DNA of 64,000 nt from Pseudisothecium myosuroides (taxonomy: Eukaryota; Streptophyta; Bryopsida; Hypnales; Lembophyllaceae): assembly GCA_951799445.1 (NCBI GenBank), contig OX637287.1:37725724-37789723 (forward strand), read 5' to 3'. Of the stretch, positions 50,071-63,310 are shown piece by piece; positions within the stretch are counted from its first letter, which is position 1, and each line of letters begins with the position of its first letter. Under the pieces are notes generated by a model. That model was not told the origin of the DNA. It ran no database searches and worked only from the letters and a program-made list of their open reading frames with translations. The position numbers and the translations under genes were made by a program.

Positions 50071-53034
50071 AAAATGAAATGATGTCTACTTCCGTCCACT
50101 GAAAAATTACAATTCTCTCTATGTTTCCACTTATGAATTGGAGATGCCTTAAAAGTACAAAATGATACAAGAGCAAAATAGATGACACGTATTATGGGCC
50201 CCTTGAAATATTCTTCAAGACCCCCACTCTATCGTGTCAAATGTAAGTTTTTTCCAAAGTTCACTTGTAATTGGTCAATTCAATATTCATATTCCTTGTT
50301 TAGTGTGTAAAAGAGAGAAACAAGAAATTAGAAGGTTTGTCAAATATAGATGTAAAATTATGGCACATCAAATTGGAAGAATAAGTTGGTGTGAATGCTC
50401 TTACAGCATCTTCAATGCCATCCAATAAACCATCTTATCATCAACAAAAATGATGTTAGAAACTAGAAAGGATGAATAGTATTTTGAAATACTGATAGTC
50501 TCTATTCCATAAAGCTCAAGTTAGCAATTAACACACTATATTTGTTAATTATATGAAGCCCTTCAAACCAGCTTCTCATACTAAATTTAAATGGATTCTT
50601 GTACTTCATTACACATTTAATGATATCTTATCCTACATTTTGAATACAATAATTTTTAATCGATTGATTCTACAAGCTCTAAAATATTATAGTATTTCAA
50701 GCCACAATAGCTTTAAATGCTCTCATTCCCCTCCCCAAAAAAAACAAGACTAAAAGTATTTATTTTAATAGGATTTTTTTTTAAATATGCTTCCCTATCC
50801 CCCAAAATAATTCAATAAAAAACTCCAATTCATTCCAAAAATGATTAGAATTCCTAAATTTCAAAAACACATTTTCTCAGCCCTTTTTAAAACTTTTGTC
50901 TTTCAAATTTTTTGATGAAAATAATGTATCCTATAACTTGTGCATTTTGATAACGTGTTAGAAAATTAGTTGAAATTACCTGAAAAATGATTTAACCAAA
51001 AAAAAATTTATATTCATCCAAGAAGATATTATTAAATGGAAGGAGATTCAAAATGAACAAAGTCTAAATTGTATAAGCGGTCAATGATGTTGACCGAGCT
51101 TGATTGGATGTAGTAGTAGTGAACAATGAAATGAGCCTCATTCTTCCAAAAAGCAACATTGCCTTATTAGCCTCAGAGCATCATGCCGCATTGTGAAATT
51201 AAGACTTGTACTAATAAGATAGAACAACCCAATGAAGGGACAATTTTGTTGGCTCAAGAGTAGTAAAGGGGAGGAGACTTTGCATTGACAAAGCTACATA
51301 TGTGAAAGTTTGAGTCTTATTCAAAAAGTTAGGCATAGTTTTAAGGAGTTCGGTAGGGATATAGCTAGCCTCTCGTAGTGTGGTTGCTTCTTCTTTTTAA
51401 AATATATGAAAGCAGACCCACTCAAGCTCCAAAGAGATGGCCTCAATGACTCTTTGAGGGCCCAAATGAGAAAGGCTCTTGCAAGAGGTAAAATTTAAGC
51501 AAGCTCTTGCAAGAGTCAAACTTTTGTGCAATTATTCCAAAGCGCCTTCAAGAGTCAATGTTTTGTGCAATTATTCAAAAGCGTAAATTTTCATATCTTT
51601 GACATTGTTTGATTGTATGTGAGGTTGATTCCTTGCTTCAGAGCATTGTGATTTGTTGAGGAAGCACCACTAACGGTGGTAATATGTAAGCATGAAAATG
51701 CAAGCATGTGAGCCTTGAGCATATATATAAGTAGATATCCTACAACCAATGAAGGTGCTTATAATGTAAACATCTATAATATATTATAATCATAAAAGGG
51801 TTCTATAATATAGACACCTATAACATAGGTGTATAGTCTTCTAGGCACATAGGCTCATGCTCCTATACTCACATAATAGCAAGTTCCCTCAGGCACCACG
51901 TGTTTGTATGGAGTTTGGAGGGTGCGCAAGGAAGGGCAAAGGACGATGACTTGCTATAGACCTCAAAAAAATGAGAATAGGGCCTCTATGCCATAAATTG
52001 AGGACCACATTTCTTGAGTATAGTAATTACACCTAAAATTGCCCAAATAAGCTCTGTAGCATAACTAATATACTCTAAAAAAATGAACAACAATTTTTGC
52101 ACATCGGTGAAGGACTATGAATCAAAATGCAAGTGGTTATGTAATTTTTGGAAGCATTGTGAATTATTTACAAATTTTCAAAGATGCAAGGTGTAGGAGA
52201 CTAAAAGTGTATTGTAGGTGATGCCAAACCTCATTTCATACACATTAAGAAATGACATACTAGTAGTATCAAAACATGTCATAGAAAAGAAGTGAAAACA
52301 AAAGAAAGTGTACCCCAAATTGACCACTTGGAAGGGCACCACTTCCATAGTACTATAAATAAAGTTGCTCACTATCCAAAATGACCTCCAACTCATCTTT
52401 ATACTTGTCTTTCTAAGGTAGCTAACCTATTTCTGATCTTTTAAGGAATTTAGCATATTTGCAATAAGGGTATGTGAGGGAAAAAATTGACTTGCGTAGA
52501 AAATAAATTTAAGAAGAATCTCATTATTTTTTATATTTTTTTCCAAAAAAATAAAATTAATATGAATTTTTTTCATGAAGATCCCGTTCAACCTAATTTT
52601 ATTATATAAATCACCCTATTTCTAACCATAGGCTAGTTACAAAATCGACAAAGCTTCATTCCCGTAAATGATACTTGTGGCATTTTTACCACTACCACAA
52701 CATGATAAAAATTGGCAAGCACTCTTACCAACTACAACATGATAAAAAAAAAACAATCATCCTAATATAGGGAAGTTGATGCTACCTCAAATGGCCAACT
52801 CCACTTGGCCAACTCCACTCTTGCACAATTAATTTTTGAAATGACATCGACATCCATTCTGAATAACACGATTTCCAATTATGTTCATTGTGAGCTACAA
52901 ACTAAACCAAAGGGAGTCCTATTTCTCACCATAATATGTCAGAGTTGATAAAAAAAAATACATCACTAGCTGCACAAAAATATAGCATCATGACTTGCAA
53001 AAATAAGTGTTTGGTAAAAAATGGATCCGCTACC
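50071..53034. other. AT-rich intergenic DNA
   Basis: A small tandem duplication lies at ~51500-51585 (ttttgtgcaattattc twice, spaced ~50 bp). No gene recognised. Confidence 0.4.
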
Positions 53035-53574
53035 TTAACCCCTACAGTCCCAAGGCCTCTTTTCCATCAAAAAACACTTAAAACTTCCATTTCTATATCA
53101 AAAAGCAAAAACTTTTTCAAATGTTTTTTTTTTTGCATATTTTACTATAGGATCTTGTACTAGAATAGTGTAAGACTGCATAGAAGAAATTTTAGAAACT
53201 TAGATTGTGTAGATTGCAAGATATTTGCATTTAAAGTGAAGGAAATAAATCTTTTTGCACCTTGCTCAACTTCATTTTTTGGCTTTGAACCTTCAGAACT
53301 TAAAAAATTTGCTCTATTGATTTTGAATTTCTAAATTTACATGATAAAAAATTGAGTTGAGATTTTAAAAAAACATTCAAAAACACACTTAGTTTTTACT
53401 CATTAAAAAATTCTTTTGGAGCCCAAGAGCAAAAATTATGGCACAAAGGAAAGCTAATGTGTTTTTCTATCTTCTCAAAAAAATTCAGAAAATCACAACA
53501 AATATTGAGACCGTAGGAGCCTGCCCGAAATCCATTTTATCCTCCTGAGGGGACAATGAGACTTTAGAGGTTAA
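53035..53574 (-). mobile_element. TTAA-flanked MITE, copy P5
   Basis: TTAA-CCCCTACAGTCCC at the left and GACTTTAGAGG-TTAA at the right. The phrases cccgaaatcc and cctgaggggacaat near the right end place it in the same orientation as P4. It is ~540 bp long with worn ends. Confidence 0.65.
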
Positions 53575-53744
53575 TGCTCACCATTTTGGGTATCCTTTGT
53601 GTTCAAGTTTCCCTTCAAAAGTAGGGGTCGGTTTTTAGGAGTGGTCGATTTTAGGTGTGGTTACCTTGTGGGGGTGTCGTTGTGCTCTGAAACCCTAAAA
53701 CCCCAACGCCAAATCAGTCATAAAAGTCCAGCTTTTCTTTACTA

Positions 53745-53881
53745 AGGTAGGAGGTCCTTAAATGGAGCGGGTTCTAAATGCGTCCCCTATCTAGGAAAGG
53801 GTGACATATTCTCTGAAAAATCTACTACTGTCATTGATGAGGTAGGTGGGCTTAAATGATCCATTTAAGGACCTCCTACCT
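53745..53881. mobile_element. AGGTAGG-type MITE, copy Gd (137 bp)
   Basis: TA-AGGTAGGAGGTCCTTAAATGG and its inverse CCATTTAAGGACCTCCTACCT-TA bound the copy, giving a 21-bp nearly perfect terminal repeat. This is the cleanest TA duplication of the family in the window. Confidence 0.75.
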
Positions 53882-53884
53882 TAA

Positions 53885-54201
53885 TCGGCTTCCTTTGTCC
53901 CCAACACTTGCACATGGAAAGTTAGGAATTCGAGAGAGCCTGATAAAAGGTTTCCTTTATGATGGACGGTTTCTGACCCACATCCAGTATCACAAACTTT
54001 TGCTGCATCCGCTCAGTGCTCAACGGTGCCTTGGCACTTGCATTGACCAAGCTGCACCACTAAAACTGCGAAGGTAGCAGTTGTGCTTGTTTAGGTTGTC
54101 TGAAAATGTAAAAATTTTGCCGGGGCTTTTGCTTCTGGTCCACTGGACTGTTTCCCTCTTGCAATGGAAATCGTTCCGTGTTAAAAAAAAAAAAAAAAAA
54201 A
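53885..54201 (+). repeat. Possible retroposed fragment ending in A(20)
   Basis: A run of about twenty A residues at 54182-54201 follows ~300 bp of less AT-rich DNA. It could be a SINE or processed transcript tail, but I recognise neither the head nor a target duplication. Confidence 0.3.
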
Positions 54202-54672
54202 ACTAGGAAGGTAAGCTTACCCAACTTACTCCTTAAACGTCGACGCAGCCATTTTATGGCCGATGGATGACAGAGAATCAAACTGTGTAGGACAGAAATG
54301 TAACTATTCATCTTCGAAATTTGTTGTGAAAAGGGAAGACCTTCTACAGTAACTTGACTTCCAATGAGCGTTTTTGCAATTTTTAAACCGATGATTCACA
54401 CGGTAATGCAAAAGGGTGATTTTGAAGGTCACCCCTTCGTCCTTTAAGGGTTAAGTTACATGAGACCGTCCGTTTGCATTTTCCCTTTGTACTACAACCT
54501 GACTTCCATTCATTAGCCTCTCCTGTGTTGGCAGTTTGGCACACATATATGCAACCACTTCAGTAAATCCATATGGTACACTTCAATTTTTGCATTTGTG
54601 TATCTCGTACTGATTCAAGAACTTAGTTTACACAAATCAAAATATTACATGTGATATTCAAAGTGATACATA
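54202..54672. other. Intergenic with a solo TTAA-family end
   Basis: TCCTTTAAGGG-TTAA at about 54439-54454 resembles a right end of the TTAA MITE family without a partner. Confidence 0.3.
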
Positions 54673-54942
54673 AGGTAGGTATCCTAAATGCGCCACTGAC
54701 CTTAAAGCGTCATCTTCAGTGTATGTACATTTCCAAAATCAGTTATGTACCTCTGTGAAAGAAATGCTTTTAGAACCAAACTTTGTTCCTTCATAACTTT
54801 TGCATATAGTATCCAAATGTCGCGTTCTTTGGTGCGTTGGAACCTCCTTTCCCTTGCCAATAAGAATATATAAGAATTTGAACAGTCTAATAGTAGTAAT
54901 TAGGCACAGTAGCAATTAGTGACGGTTTAAGGATACCTACCT
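54673..54942. mobile_element. AGGTAGG-type MITE, copy Ge
   Basis: TA-AGGTAGGTATCC and GGATACCTACCT-TA bound 270 bp. It contains atccaaatgtcgcgttctttg and ccaataagaatatataag phrases in common with Gf, Gg and the PEX2 intron copy. Confidence 0.75.
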
Positions 54943-56684
54943 TACGTGTTTTGAAAATTGTGATCATCCAAAAAAATGTCCTTTTACATGATATTCAGTA
55001 GTATACATCCCCTTTTTTTTTGGCACCATGGGCCCAGATTGCTCCATTTTAAAATAAATGTTTACTTTTTGCCAAATGAAAGTAATCTTTTTTTGCCCAA
55101 AATTTTTCATTTATATTAAAAATTTGGATGAAGTCGCCAAATTTGGATGAAAAAAGTGCATGAATATGATTGGAAAGTGTTTTGTGTTCCAAAAGGTGGA
55201 TGAATGTAGAAATATAATGCTTCACCAAATTTAAGTGATCGCCATCTTGGCACATTCTCAAAAAGTAAAAAAAAAGGATTGGTAGTATGCACTAGCGTTT
55301 TTTTTACAGTAGCTCTTGTGTTCCTGGCAATGAACCATTGAATTGAATTCGGAGGGACGTCAAGGTAATTGCTCTTTTTTGTTAGAACTGGTGAAATTTC
55401 GCCCCCCCCCCCAAATGTTGGTATGCATCGTCATTGTCTTTGTTCTACAATAGATAGTGTAGAATATTTCACACCCAACAACCTTCAATTCCGTGGCCTT
55501 TCTTTTGCATCCTCCACTTGTCCCTATAGCTACTGATGAACTATTGTTGGATGTCTAATATTCTATACCACCTACTCTAAGTCAAGGCAGTGATAGTGCA
55601 TACTACTAAATGTTAAATATAAGTATACATTAGTGTCAAATGCGTGCTAGTTCGACATCCAAACATGAATCAAGAATTGAATGTTGGAAAATACACCTTC
55701 TATATGCCCTGATTCATCTTTCAGTTTAAAGTTTTGTTTTAATCCTCGGGAGGACATTTCATGTTTGGGCTTGGTCAAACTTCATTAAATTTCTACATTA
55801 AAACTTATGTTTCAAAAATTGATATTTTTCACATTTATTAATATATGTCTAAAATTTCAATTCATTTTTTTATAATTATAAACATCAAATTGAATTTTAT
55901 ATGATTTTCTAAAAAATATCATTGTAAAATTCACAGTAATTACAAAAATGCTTTAAATAGTACAAAATTTAAAAAAAGATAGAAATAGTAGTGACAAACA
56001 TTATGGTGTAATTGATGTATTCCTTGAGCTCACACGAAGATAAATTCATTAGAAACAGTTTACAAATGGTATATTTTGAGCTTTCAAGATGCTATGTTTA
56101 AAGTGTCACAAAAATTACAATTTAAAAAAATAAAATTAAATGGAATAAAAAATAGATTATTAGAATTAATTTTTTTGGTTTAGCTTAAAAACATTTAAAA
56201 TAAAAAACTATGTGAAAATTCAGGTTTTCACTTTCAAAATGCCCTTGGAGCTTGCAATAACCTTTATGGATTAACCTTTGAAGGATCAAACAATGTTCCT
56301 AAGAACAAAAATATTCATTGCATTTTTTGAATTTTTTTTGGATGAAGGGATGAGGGGTACCTTGCCATTCTACCAATTTTTTTTACAATTGGATTGGCCC
56401 ACGAAGAGTTGTAGGCGAAAATGACATTTTTGATAAATAGGGGTTAGCATAATTAGGGTTACTTACAATGGAGCCGGAATTTTTTTATCACAATGCCTAG
56501 AAGAGCAAAGGTAGGGTCTAGGGCAGATTTTAGGCCCACGTTGAAAACAAGTTGATTTTGACATTTTTCTAGGATCATAAATTCAAGACAAAGTACAAGG
56601 AGGGGGTGCCAGGTAGATAGTTGCTCCATGACATGTAATATAAAAAATCAACATTAAACTATTTGGCAACTATCTCAGGCAACT
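54943..56684. other. AT-rich intergenic DNA
   Basis: A run of eleven C residues lies near 55402. No gene or bounded element recognised. Confidence 0.4.
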
Positions 56685-57026
56685 ATTTCAGACCTCAGTT
56701 AGATATAGTATAATAATTTTTTCTAAATTTTTTTGAACAAAGTTTATGTATAAAATCAATCTAACTTTCATCTCCAAAAATCCGTTTGAGATTTCAAGTC
56801 TCCAATCAAAAGTTATGTACAAATTTCAGAGAAGGGATGGAAGGGACATTTTCTTTGACATTTTCAAACATCTTCTCTAAAATTTGTCTATAACTTTTGA
56901 TTGGAGAATTGAAATCTCAAATGGATTTTTAGAGATGAAAGTTAACGTGACTGCACAACTTTTTTTAGTTCAAAGTTTTCTGGAAAAAATTGTTCTACTA
57001 TGTCTAAATGAGGCCTGAAATTCTAC
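56685..57026. repeat. Foldback sequence, ~155-bp arms
   Basis: The left arm (ctttcatctccaaaaatccg, gagatttcaa, ctccaatcaaaagttat) is mirrored in the right arm with ~85% match; the loop is ~26 bp near 56850. No coding sequence. It could be a MITE or a small-RNA-producing hairpin. Confidence 0.7.
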
Positions 57027-58016
57027 TTTAAACACATTTTCTACCTTTCACTTAACTATGAGTGGTTGAGCTTTTACTAATTTTGATGTACATATCCCAC
57101 ATGGTTTATTTTACCTACTACTACCCCTCTTGTATAAAGAGCTTGTCTTCTCATTCATGCATGCTCAAGATAAGTGGCTTTGGGAGTTACTTGAAGTAGT
57201 TGCCAATTGCTTTGACTTCTTTGAATATAATGCTAAATTGTCTAAAATCATAGGTTTTATTTAGTAGGAAACATCTTCATGCACAAGGAGAACATTAGTA
57301 TTCAAAGGACATAGTATGTAATGAACTTATCCAATGTCAATGATCCATGTTAGGCATAGCAAATTTTGGCTTGGCCTCATCCTGCCCAACAAGCCCTTGA
57401 GTTCAGCTTGGGTACTTCAAGCAATAAATTGATCAAGCTTGCCAAAGCCACAAATTATTTTGGATGATTAATTTTGCTCCCCTAACCTCCTCTAGGGCTA
57501 CGGTTGAAACTTAGAAATTCATTGTTAATATTTTGAAGAGATTACTCTATATGCAAGCTAAAATTTGTTGAAAAAATGGCTTTGTATAAGAGTTTTTTTG
57601 AAGCTAGTTCCCTATTGGAATTTTTTAGTACATGTTCCTAATTTGAAATGTTAATTTCTTTTAAACATGTGCTCAACTTTGTCACAAAAAAAAAGAAAAA
57701 AAATTCAAGCAAAAAAGTGAAATCAACTTGTATAAAAGCCTCCTAAAATCAGAGTTGCTTACAGTAGAATTTGGATGCCGCCCAAAATATTTTTTTGAAT
57801 TTCAAACACTATAATCTTACAATTTGTGCTGTCAAAACCTCCTGCTTTTTTACTACAATATAATTATGAAGTTTTCTACCACCAGATCTTATAGTGAGAT
57901 GCAATAAGATTTCAATTATCAATTTGGAGGAGCCTTTGCCATCAAAACTGCCCATTATGAGTTAGTTTTTATGAAACATAGTCAAAGAACTTTAGAATTG
58001 AAGTACGGTATATATT
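57027..58016. other. AT-rich intergenic DNA
   Basis: The 57735-57975 stretch faintly recalls TTAA-MITE interiors but has no ends. No gene seen. Confidence 0.35.
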
Positions 58017-58288
58017 AAGATAAATACACCCAAAATTGCACCCTAACTAAAATGCCATTGTTACTCTGTGTACGTCTCCAAAATCAATACGTATGTATGC
58101 TGAAAACCTCTATCCAAAAACACTTTGATCCATCATAACTTTTGTATATGGTATCCAAATGTTGCATTCTTTGGTGTATTGGAACTTCTTTTTCCTTGCC
58201 AACAAGAAAATATGAAAATTTGAACAATCTAATAATAGTAACTAAGTACAGTAGCAAAGTATGGCGTTTTTTAAGGGTATCCATCTTT
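58017..58288. mobile_element. AGGTAGG-type MITE, copy Gg (worn)
   Basis: Colinear with Ge through tatccaaatgttgcattctttgg-like and ccaacaagaaaatatgaa phrases. The terminal repeats are decayed. Confidence 0.6.
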
Positions 58289-58327
58289 GATATATATTTG
58301 GCTTGAATGAGTACCCCTGCCTTTTAC

Positions 58328-59230
58328 TTAACCTCTAAAGGACCAAAGTCCTCTCGAGGGACACTTGGGATTTCAGACAAGCTTGTGTGATTTCAATTTT
58401 TTATATGATTTTTTGAAATTTATTATGAAGAGAGGAAATCACATTAGCTTTTAAAAAATATAATTTTTATTTCAATTGGTGCCTAGGAGCAAAAGTTATG
58501 CCACCCTAAATACTAAAAGCAATTTGCCGGGTAGAACAAAAAAAAATGAATTTTTCAAATTTTAATTTTATTCTCAAAGATTATGTTTTGGTCTACATTT
58601 GAAGCTTTGATTCATTCTATTTGGACTAATAATGAGAAAGTTTTGGCCAATCTAAGCATCTTCTTTGAAAAAGAACTTATAGGATTCATTTTTGAATGCA
58701 ATTTTCAATTTTTCACAATTTTCAAATTTTTTTTGACAGGGTTAAGTTTGTTTGCAAAAACAATCTCACCGTTGGGATTATGGTGTTTCAATTCCATCTT
58801 AGAGCTATTAACAATTTAGTGTTTCATTCAGTCTTGGACCTACTTCTACTTAACATTTTTTTAATGAATGAAAATAAAGTAATTTTTGTTTTGACTTTTT
58901 TTTCCCAACTCTCAATTCAAATGTTCAACATAAGTTTTTTTTAATTCATAGGCCACAGTGCAAAAAAATTCCATAAATGGCGGTCAAAATCATCCGAAAT
59001 TACAGGCTAGCGTTCAGAATTTTTTTCCAACTTTGAATACTGATATCTTCCAATCTGTATGGTCAAACTTCATGAAATTTTTACCATATGATCTGAGATG
59101 AGTGAAGTATAAGATCCTATGGTTAGATTGTTTAAAAAAAGTTTTTTTTTTGTTTCTTAAGTGATCACAACAAACATGGCAGTTTTGAGTGGTTTTCAAG
59201 GTAGAAAATACCTTGGTCTTTTAGGGGTAA
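58328..59230 (+). mobile_element. TTAA-flanked MITE, copy P6
   Basis: Starts TTAA-CCTCTAAAGGACC; the right end GGTCTTTTAGGGG is followed by TAACCCC, so the right TTAA is damaged or shared with P7. Interior landmarks (tcctctcgagggacac, caccgttgggatt) match P1 and P8 in P1 orientation. Confidence 0.7.
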
Positions 59231-59508
59231 CCCCTAAAGGAGGTTGCCCTTGTTCATACAGTGATTGTACAGAGAACAATTAAACATACAAGTGTCAGTT
59301 ATTGTGGCATAGCATGTCATATGGAGCTAATTTTATTTTGTAGCCTTACAAGAACGATAGGAGAGCATGTCATGAAACTTGCATAATTTTTGAATAGGCG
59401 GAAATTTGTGAAAGATTTTCTTGTATGTGTCCAGGAAGGAATACTGCAATGAAGGAATACACAAACAGTAGACCACATAGTGGTTCCTACCTGCCGATTA
59501 GGGGTTAA
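59226..59508. mobile_element. Possible short TTAA-family element abutting P6
   Basis: Begins TAA-CCCCTAAAGGAGG directly at the right end of P6 and ends CGATTAGGGG-TTAA. The interior is unlike the other copies, so it may be a separate family member or a chimeric end. Confidence 0.35.
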
Positions 59509-61160
59509 CTTTGCTTATGGTTTTGGACTGCATGGAGCTGTGGGCTCTCCTTGTGACTTTGCAGGCAGACTTGCAGGACAGGCCATAGAGCTGCCTCAGT
59601 GCCGCACATGAAATCACAAACACTGTCACATGTTATGGAAGAGTGAACAATTCCCAACCAAGGCAGGCAGCCTGGCATTTCAGAAACTTAGCAACAAAAT
59701 ACAACCACCTCTGCAGAATACATATTATAATTCAGTTCTAATGGAGACGAATCTTTAGACTAATTCCAAGAAGATTTCATACCACTATGCAACACCAGTG
59801 GTTGTTTTAACTTACACTCATGTTCCAAGTGCTCTAATAAAAACTCATTCACAAGTTTCCCATATGAACAGTAGTGACCCATTATCATTCGGTTAGGACG
59901 AGCTTGGTATAACTTAAAGCTAAATGTCCTCTTGTGCAGCTATTTCAAGAGAGTCCAGGCCTGCAAGCACATGTTGGAGTATGTTACTGAGGACAGCGCT
60001 TGTCGGAAACCATGTCTTCAGTCCATCCCATATTTTTCAACGCCTACCCAAAGCTTTGAAAACTGCAAATTTAGGTCAAGAACATTAATGTTAAAACCGT
60101 TACAATAGGGACAGATGCATTGGCAATTCCCCCTGTGGTTCCTGAACTCCGTCTGATGAGTGTAAGAAACATGGTAGCGGGTCTGACATGAAAGGAATGT
60201 TTGGATATAGTGAACCGTCACTTCCTTTCAAGCTTCAAGCCCTGCACATACAACCTCGAAACTTGCGCTCAATTCCACCACCACCATTCAATTACGAGCG
60301 CCATTTTGTAAACATGGCCCCAGGCTCCGCCAGCAGTGAGCAGGTTCACCGTTCACAAGAGCCCATGATAAACTTCTGATAACCCAAAATTATAATCAAA
60401 ATGCTCAATAGTCATGAAGTACTTAACTTAAGTACCCTGACATACCCACAAGGGGTAATGTTCTTTCAGAACCTGCATACATGTATCTGCACAGAAGCAG
60501 ACCTGGCAGATCTAACTTAACTTACAAGAGTTCAGCACTTCTGTATGCGCATTGAAGCAATAACTTAAGCCTAAGTACAACTTAGGCTTAACTTAGCTTG
60601 GGTGTTGGCATGGCATCATGTGTTGGCATGATTCCAACAGTTGGGGCAGTTGGGCCTCGGGTGGGAGCAAGTTACAGTGTTATCAGGGTTGTCAGGAGTA
60701 GAGTCAGGGTGACATGCTTCCATGCCTTTTAAATATTACTGAGTAAGTTATGCCTTCAACAAAAGCTGTTAAGCTTAGTAGCAATAATGCAAGATCCATT
60801 GTTTTTTCTCCTTGAAACAAGATCCATTATTTCACTTGGCATTGGCAAGATGAGATTGCTGAATGCAAGAGGATTCATTTAGATGATTGGCTGTTTTGTT
60901 AACTTATAAGTTAGCATCTGTGAGAAACTTTGCAGAGTTCAAGAGAAATTGGAAAATGTCATCATTTTGTTTGGCATTGAGCTGTGCGAACTTTTGCAGA
61001 GAACTGTCAGAGCGAGGCTCTGACACTTCAACCTGAGGTTTCTTGATTCAAAAACTGGGAAATACTCTTGAAACTACCAGAAAAAAGAACTCTTCTAAAA
61101 AACAGGCTATGAAATCAAATTCTATCTGGACCTTTAGGATAGTATTCTTGACTGGTATTA
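59509..61160. other. Intergenic DNA
   Basis: Slightly less AT-rich than its surroundings; a cttaagcctaagtacaactt-type inverted phrase lies near 60566-60596. No gene recognised. Confidence 0.4.
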
Positions 61161-62356
61161 AGGTAGGTTTCCCAAAACCGCCACTAATTGCTACTGTGCC
61201 TAATTACTACTTTTAGACTATTCAAATTCTTCTATATTCTTATTGGCAAGGGAAAGGAGGTTCCAACACACCAAAGAATGCGACATTTGGATTTTGTATG
61301 CAAAAGTTATGAAGGAACAAAGTTTGGTTCTAAAAGCGTTTCTTCCACATAGGTACATCACTGATTTTGGAGATGTACACGCACTGAAGATGGCACTTTA
61401 ACCCCTAAAGGCCCAAGGCATTTTCTGGCTCCGAAACCACTGAAAACTGCCATTTCTGCTGCAATCAATCCCTAAATGAAAAAAAACTTTTTTTTAGAAT
61501 CTAACCGTAGGATCTTGTACTTCACTTGTCTCAAATCATGTGGTAAAATTTCATGAAGTTTGGCCATACGGATTGGAAGATATTAGCATTTGAAGTTGGA
61601 AAAAGAAGTTTTTTTGAACTTTGGATTGCAATTTCAGATGACTTTGACGGCCATTTGTGGATTTTTTTTGCGCTACACACCATAAAGTTAAATTTTTTTA
61701 TGTTGAACATTTGAGTTGAGAGTCAAGGACAAAAATTTCAGAATGTCAAAACTTGATTTTCACATATAAAAAAATTGTTAAGTAGAAATAGGTCCAAAAT
61801 TGAACAAAACACTAAATCTTCAATAGCTCTTAGATGGAATTAAAAAACCATAATCCTAATGGTGGGATTGTTCTTGCAAACAAACTTAACCTTTTCAAAA
61901 AAAAAAATTTGAAAAATTTCGAAAATTGCATTCAAAAATGAATTTTGTAAGTTTTTTTTTTGAAAAAGACACTTAGATTGCCCGAAAAACAAGATTATCC
62001 ATAACTTTCTCATTCTGAGTCCAATTAGAATGAATCAAAGCTTCAAATATAGACAAAAACATGATCTTTGAGAAAAAAAAATCGAAAAAAAAAATTCAAT
62101 TTTTTAAAGTTTTTTTTTTCTACCCAATGCACTGCTTTTTTGACTTCGGGCGGCATAACTTTTTTTCCCGGGCATCGATTGAAAAAAAAAATTATATTTT
62201 TGGAAAGCTAATGTGATTTCCTATGTGCAAAAAAAGTTTCAAAAAATCAGGTCGAAATTTCAGGTCGCACGAGCCTGCCCGAAATCCCAAGTGTCCCCCG
62301 AGGGGACTTTGGGCCTTTAGGGGTTAAGATCAGTGGCGCATTTGAGATGCCTACCT
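61161..62356. mobile_element. AGGTAGG-type MITE, copy Gf, split by P8
   Basis: TA-AGGTAGGTTTCCC at the left and GCCTACCT-TA at the right. Removing P8 (61398-62327) leaves ~266 bp colinear with Ge in inverted orientation (ccaaagaatgcgacatttgg). This shows P8 inserted after Gf. Confidence 0.8.
61398..62327 (-). mobile_element. TTAA-flanked MITE, copy P8, nested in Gf
   Basis: TTAA-CCCCTAAAGGCCC and GGGCCTTTAGGGG-TTAA: a 13-bp perfect terminal repeat and exact TTAA duplication; the total is 930 bp, about the same as P1. Oriented opposite to P1 (the gtcccccgaggggac block is at the right). No transposase frame. Confidence 0.82.
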
Positions 62357-63310
62357 TAAGATTGATCACTTATGACAAAATTGGGGTTGAAGGGCAATAT
62401 ATTAGTGAGATCAAAGCATGCATGGAAGAGCCAAACACTCTTTAATTTAACGATTCAATCCCCATCACTGCTTCCAGCAATGTGGATTAGCTATTCTATC
62501 AAGCCCCATAACTCAGCAAATTTTTCCCTCTCAAAGAAGATTGAGCAGAACCTTTGATTTGAGTAGAGCCTCAAGAAGAAAGATGCAAAATTTTCAAAGC
62601 TACATGATGTTCCACTGTCCTTGCCCAACTTCAATCAATCTTCATTTGCTTGCCATTGTCCATTGGACTTTGCTTTAACTTAAAATCCGCCGCCTGCACA
62701 AAATCCACTTCTCCAAGGAAGAACACTCTCAAATTGGTTGCCCAAATGCAAGCAACTGTTGCCAATACTTTTCATTTGAAGAACCAATTCTTCTATTCTG
62801 AATGCATCCCAACTCCGTCTAACTTAAGCATGGCTTGTAATTGGTGCCATGTTTGGTTTTGCACTGTCCCTGGCGGGCACTGTGGATTCAGGGCTTCGGG
62901 CATACAGCAAACCAGGTTAGGTTGTACTGTTGTAAGCTTAGCCTGCTGTTGGACAGGGAAGCCTTTGACTAAGGACGAGATCATTGACTGGCACATTCAG
63001 GTCCTCACTCCTCACTGCCACTTGGTGACCTGACCACACTGGGTAATGATTACCAGTTGGACAATATTACCAACTTAAGTTAAGATGGACGGATGGCCAT
63101 TGGCAATAGTGACTTTGACCAACTTTTTGACTAGTACATTTGGAATCATGATTCAATACCATCCAACATTTCCCCACATTCTAAATTATTTTACCCTAAA
63201 GTTTACTCACACATCTCAAAATTGCAAAGAAACAGAAGCTTGTCAACAATTCTGTAACTTCAACTTACTCTGTCACAGAGGAAACTGAACGGTTCCATAG
63301 CTTCCACAAG
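62357..63310. other. Intergenic DNA
   Basis: A 127-codon frame at 62650-63033 has no recognisable domain and odd composition. I do not call it a gene. Confidence 0.4.

Noticed and set aside
62650..63033. 127-codon frame near the right end
   Set aside because: Cys- and His-containing but without spacing of any known domain; a shorter opposite-strand frame overlaps it.
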